Shown here piece by piece: positions 52,239 to 55,494 of a DNA stretch of 55,494 bases (position 1 is its first letter; each line of letters begins with the position of its first letter). The notes beneath the pieces were generated by a model. That model did not search any database and was not told the origin of the DNA. It worked only from the letters and a program-made list of their open reading frames with translations. The position numbers and the translations under genes are program-made. The stretch is from Flavobacteriaceae bacterium (lineage in GTDB: Bacteria; Bacteroidota; Bacteroidia; Flavobacteriales; Flavobacteriaceae): assembly GCA_947461425.1 (NCBI GenBank), contig CANHKZ010000003.1, positions 1-55,494 on the forward strand, in the 5' to 3' direction.

Positions 52239-53055
52239 TGTCTTCGCGTTTTTCGAGATTGATAATTTCTTGACGGTCTTTCCCTTTGATTATGTATACA
52301 TGGCCAAGATTAGTCATGTCATTGAACAATTTAATATCCAAAGTGTAATAATTAGTTTCGTTGTCTATATATACTTTATCAATGGTACCAATATTTATAT
52401 TTTCAGGAAAAATTACAGATTGGCCTCCGGTGACAATGGTATCTCCTTTGCGAACAGATGCTAATCTTGGAACGTCAATTAATTGAACAAATCCCGTACT
52501 TTTCCCATTCCAAATCAAAGAACCAAAATGATTTGATTTTTTTACTTTGGCATTTATTTGTGATTTTTTGTTCAAAATACTAATTACAGTGGCATATTTT
52601 GGGGAGGTATTATCGATTATTCCAACAATTCCTATGCTGTTTATAACGCCCATATCTGGTTTAACCCCTTGGAGTTCGCCCGAATTTAAAGTGAGGTAAT
52701 TCTCGTAAACATTATAGGAATTCTTAATTACCTTAGAGACAATAATATCATTAGGTTTTACTCCCTTGATACTATCTAATTTTGCCACAACAGAGGAATC
52801 CATTGTTTTAAATAGAAGACTTTTCAAGCTGGCATTTTCTTGTGCTAGTGCCTCGTTTTGTGATTTTAAATTCAAGTATTCGTCAAATTCGCTAAGTTGC
52901 TCATACACTCCTCCGCTTAAAAAATTAGCAGAACTAATAACTTTACTTCTATGAAAAGAGTGAGATTGAATAGTAAGCGATAAAGAAATACCTAAAAACA
53001 GCAAAAACAGTAAGCGATTACTGTTTTTAAATATAAATGATACTATTTGCTGCAT
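52231..53055 (-). CDS. mreC: Rod shape-determining protein MreC
   Basis: The 274-aa protein has one N-terminal membrane helix (LLFLLFLGISLSLTIQ), a coiled coil (about 58-80, DEYLNLKSQNEALAQENASL) and two beta-barrel domains, including GVKPDMGVINSIGIVGII and the second-barrel ILNKKSQINAKVKKSNHFGS and GDTIVTGGQSVIFPENINIG. It is a periplasmic scaffold that binds PBP2 and MreB-side partners. The start lies 41 bases after the mreB stop. Confidence 0.93.
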   Translation of the reverse strand: MQQIVSFIFKNSNRLLFLLFLGISLSLTIQSHSFHRSKVISSANFLSGGVYEQLSEFDEYLNLKSQNEALAQENASLKSLLFKTMDSSVVAKLDSIKGVKPNDIIVSKVIKNSYNVYENYLTLNSGELQGVKPDMGVINSIGIVGIIDNTSPKYATVISILNKKSQINAKVKKSNHFGSLIWNGKSTGFVQLIDVPRLASVRKGDTIVTGGQSVIFPENINIGTIDKVYIDNETNYYTLDIKLFNDMTNLGHVYIIKGKDRQEIINLEKREDNE

Positions 53056-53096
53056 TTTTTAAATGTATTATTTTTGACTTCTTTATTAGAAAAAGA

Positions 53097-54125
53097 CTAT
53101 TTAATCAAGATACTTTTAAATTTATTGATGTTTTTAAGAGCCATTCCAGTTCCTCTAACTACTGCTCTTAAAGGATCTTCTGCAATGTATACAGGAAGAT
53201 CTGTTTTTAATGAAATACGTTTATCAAGTCCTCGCAACATAGATCCGCCACCTGCAAGATAAATACCTGTATTATAAATATCAGCTGCTAATTCAGGAGG
53301 TGTTTGAGATAAGGTTTCCATGATAGCATCTTCAATACGTTGGATTGATTTATCCAAAGCTTTTGCAATTTCACGATGAGAAACTTCCACTTGCTTAGGC
53401 TTACCAGTTAATAAATCTCGTCCTTGAACGGACATGTCTTCTGGAGGAGTCTCTAAGTCTTCTAATGCGGCTCCAATTTGAATTTTTATTTTTTCAGCCG
53501 TACTTTCTCCTACAAATAAGTTGTGTTGTGTACGCATGTAATAAATAATGTCGTTGGTAAAAACATCTCCTGCAATTTTAACAGATTTGTCGCAAACAAT
53601 TCCACCAAGTGCAATTACAGCAATTTCTGTTGTTCCACCACCTATATCAACAATCATATTTCCTTTTGGTTGCATAATATCGATTCCAATACCGATCGCA
53701 GCTGCCATTGGTTCATGAATCAAATAAACTTCTTTACCATTTACTCTTTCACAAGATTCTTTAACTGCTCTCATTTCCACTTCTGTAATTCCGGATGGAA
53801 TACAAACTACCATTCGTAAAGCAGGGGTAAACATTCTTTTTTTCAATGCAGGAATACTCTTAATAAACATATTAATCATTTTCTCTGATGCATCAAAATC
53901 TGCAATTACGCCATCTTTTAAAGGGCGAATTGTTTTAATATTTTCGTGCGTTTTACCCTGCATCATGTTGGCTTCTTTTCCAACAGCAATTATTTTACCA
54001 GAGATTCTGTCTCTAGCAACAATTGATGGGCTATCAATTACAACTTTATCGTTGTGTATAATTAGTGTGTTTGCGGTGCCAAGGTCGATTGCGATATCCT
54101 CGGTCATGAAATCAAAAAATCCCAT
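53097..54125 (-). CDS. mreB: Rod shape-determining protein MreB (bacterial actin)
   Basis: The 342-aa protein has the actin-like ATP-binding elements: phosphate-1 IDLGTANTLI (13-22), connect-1 with EPMAAAIGIGIDI, phosphate-2 DIGGGTTEIAVI, and the adenosine motif LAGGGSMLRGLD. The N-terminal MGFFDFMTEDIAI may contribute to membrane binding. It forms membrane-bound filaments that steer cell-wall elongation. It heads the mre operon; the next gene upstream on this strand is purH, 53 bases away. Confidence 0.97.
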   Translation of the reverse strand: MGFFDFMTEDIAIDLGTANTLIIHNDKVVIDSPSIVARDRISGKIIAVGKEANMMQGKTHENIKTIRPLKDGVIADFDASEKMINMFIKSIPALKKRMFTPALRMVVCIPSGITEVEMRAVKESCERVNGKEVYLIHEPMAAAIGIGIDIMQPKGNMIVDIGGGTTEIAVIALGGIVCDKSVKIAGDVFTNDIIYYMRTQHNLFVGESTAEKIKIQIGAALEDLETPPEDMSVQGRDLLTGKPKQVEVSHREIAKALDKSIQRIEDAIMETLSQTPPELAADIYNTGIYLAGGGSMLRGLDKRISLKTDLPVYIAEDPLRAVVRGTGMALKNINKFKSILIK

Positions 54126-54164
54126 AAGCGTAATTGGGGTTAAAATTTAAAATTAAATAACAAG

Positions 54165-54172
54165 CAAAGTTA
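54165..54172 (-). promoter_or_regulatory. Possible mreB -7 element (TAACTTTG)
   Basis: The minus strand reads TAACTTTG, an exact TAnnTTTG match 39 bases upstream of the mreB start and just past the purH stop. A -33 box is not clear because this region is inside the end of purH. Confidence 0.35.
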
Positions 54173-54178
54173 ATCAAA

Positions 54179-55494
54179 TTAATGTTTAAAATGACGTGTT
54201 CCTGTAAATACCATTGCTAATTTATTTTCGTTACAATAGTCAATACTTAATTGATCTTTAATTGATCCTCCAGGCTGAATTACAGCCGTTATTCCAGCAT
54301 TTTTTGCTAATTCAACACAGTCAGGAAATGGAAAGAAAGCATCACTAGCCATTGAAGCTCCTTGTAAATCAAAACCAAAGGCCTTTGCTTTATCTACAGC
54401 TTGAATTAAAGCATCAACTCTAGAAGTCTGTCCAGTTCCTGAAGAAATTAATGTTCCGTTTTTAGCAAATACAATCGTATTTGATTTGGTATTTTTACAG
54501 ACTTTTGAAGCAAAAATTAAATCTTCAACTTCTTGAGTAGTCGGAGCAGTAATTGTTACTGTTTTTAAATTTTCTTTAGCGTCTGTAATGCTATTTTTAT
54601 CTTGAACTAGTATTCCGTTCAAGCAAGTGCGAACTTGTCTTTGAGGCAAAGCTACTTCGTTTTGAACCAGTATAATTCTATTTTTCTTTTCTTCTAAGAT
54701 TTTAATAGCTTCTAAATCATATTCAGGCGCTATAACCACTTCACAAAATAGATTGTTAATTTCAGTTGCAGTAACTACATCGATTTTAGTATTTGCAATT
54801 AATACTCCGCCAAAAGCAGATGTTGGGTCACACGCTAAAGCGGCTAAATAAGCTTCGCTAATCGTTTTTCTTGATGCTAGCCCACATGCATTGTTGTGTT
54901 TTAGGATTGCAAAAGTGGGTCCGTCATTCTTGAATTCATTGATTAAATTCACAGCCGCATCTACGTCAAGAAGGTTGTTGTACGACAATTCTTTTCCATG
55001 TACTTTACGGAACATTGTATCAAACTCGCCAAAGAAAAATCCTTTTTGATGTGGATTTTCGCCATAACGTAATATTTGACCGTTAGCAATACTTTCTTTA
55101 TAAATGGTTTCGTCAGTATTGAAATAATTAAAAATTGCACCATCGTAATGAGAAGAAACGTGAAAAGCTTTAGTGGCTAATAATTTTCTATCTTCCAATG
55201 TAGTTGCACCATTTTGATTGGTAATCATATCTAGGAACAAACTATAATCGTCAACCGAAGCTACTATTACAGTATCCTTAAAGTTTTTGGCTGCAGCACG
55301 AATTAATGAAATTCCTCCAATATCAATTTTTTCAATTATATCCGTTTCGCTAGCACCTGAGGCAACTGTTTTTTCAAAAGGGTATAAATCCACAATCACT
55401 AAATCAATTTGAGGAATGTCAAATTCTTTCATTTGTTGCACATCACTTTCATTATCCTGACGGTTTAAAATACCACCAAAAACTTTCGGATGTA
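54179..55494 (-). CDS. purH: Bifunctional purine biosynthesis protein PurH, C-terminal part; starts beyond the window
   Basis: The frame is open to the window edge and reads HPKVFGGILNRQDNES at its visible beginning, which belongs to the IMP cyclohydrolase domain (usually preceded by GRVKTL). About 438 codons are present of a usual 510, so roughly the first 70 residues are missing. The cyclohydrolase part includes VDLYPFEKTVA and IDIGGISLIRAAAKNF. The AICAR transformylase part includes LRYGENPHQKGFF, AILKHNNACGLA, DPTSAFGGVL, GGSIKDQ and the final FTGTRHFKH. It catalyses the last two steps of IMP synthesis. An internal GTG at 55441 is not the start. Confidence 0.96.
   Translation of the reverse strand, partial: HPKVFGGILNRQDNESDVQQMKEFDIPQIDLVIVDLYPFEKTVASGASETDIIEKIDIGGISLIRAAAKNFKDTVIVASVDDYSLFLDMITNQNGATTLEDRKLLATKAFHVSSHYDGAIFNYFNTDETIYKESIANGQILRYGENPHQKGFFFGEFDTMFRKVHGKELSYNNLLDVDAAVNLINEFKNDGPTFAILKHNNACGLASRKTISEAYLAALACDPTSAFGGVLIANTKIDVVTATEINNLFCEVVIAPEYDLEAIKILEEKKNRIILVQNEVALPQRQVRTCLNGILVQDKNSITDAKENLKTVTITAPTTQEVEDLIFASKVCKNTKSNTIVFAKNGTLISSGTGQTSRVDALIQAVDKAKAFGFDLQGASMASDAFFPFPDCVELAKNAGITAVIQPGGSIKDQLSIDYCNENKLAMVFTGTRHFKH

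Noticed and set aside
52144..52464. 106-codon open frame on the plus strand
   Set aside because: It overlaps mreD and mreC in antisense; both of those are certain genes with coupled starts.
55441..55443. GTG at 55441 as the start of the purH-like gene
   Set aside because: The frame stays open upstream to the window edge with clear PurH sequence (HPKVFGGILNRQ), so this codon is internal.
1..55494. CRISPR arrays, insertion-sequence transposases, phage genes, rRNA operons
   Set aside because: No spaced direct repeats of CRISPR type, no transposase or integrase motifs, and no rRNA sequence were seen.

Overview
The window is AT-rich chromosomal DNA of a Bacteroidota bacterium, most likely Flavobacterium or a close relative in the Flavobacteriaceae. 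The signs are a SusC/SusD starch-uptake system, an amylase with a type IX secretion sorting domain, a GYDIA-type GHMP kinase beside a class II HMG-CoA reductase, Flavobacterium-style TAnnTTTG promoter elements, and very weak Shine-Dalgarno sequences. No assignment here was checked against a database; all were read from motifs, lengths and gene order.

Region 1 (1-20084) is a complete-looking maltodextrin/starch utilisation locus around a LacI-type regulator. On the minus strand, reading away from the regulator, come a sugar MFS transporter, beta-phosphoglucomutase, a GH65 maltose phosphorylase, a small inverted-repeat-bounded element with a truncated GxxExxY gene, an esterase-like hydrolase, a SusA-type GH13 enzyme and the start of another GH13 amylase that runs off the window. 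On the plus strand come susC, susD, two SusE-type starch-binding lipoproteins, a large secreted GH13 amylase and a two-domain lipoprotein. The inferred flow is: starch is cut outside the cell by the T9SS amylase, bound by SusD/E, imported by SusC, trimmed in the periplasm by SusA and its neighbour, carried inward as maltose by the MFS protein, and split by phosphorolysis to glucose and beta-glucose-1-phosphate, which PgmB converts to glucose-6-phosphate. Candidate LacI operators lie in both divergent control regions.

Region 2 (20085-26330) starts with about 500 bases of decayed coding sequence. It is followed by a six-gene run of secreted proteins with no firm function: a beta-barrel, a 406-aa protein, two small paralogues, a DUF6175-like protein and a Cys-containing 322-aa protein. 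A second beta-barrel gene and a clear terminator follow. This is the least understood block.

Region 3 (26331-28883) holds an MHS-type transporter with a tiny partner membrane protein, then a tRNA-Phe gene whose 3' end and terminator are duplicated on the far side of a small GIY-YIG endonuclease gene.

Region 4 (28982-55494) is mostly housekeeping: coaX, an outer-membrane protein, lptC, ppiD, mevalonate-pathway genes, a DPP-IV peptidase with two POT peptide transporters, a thioredoxin-like protein, comEC, lpxB, a C-terminal-processing protease, the elongasome operon mreB-mreC-mreD-mrdA-rodA, and partial purH.
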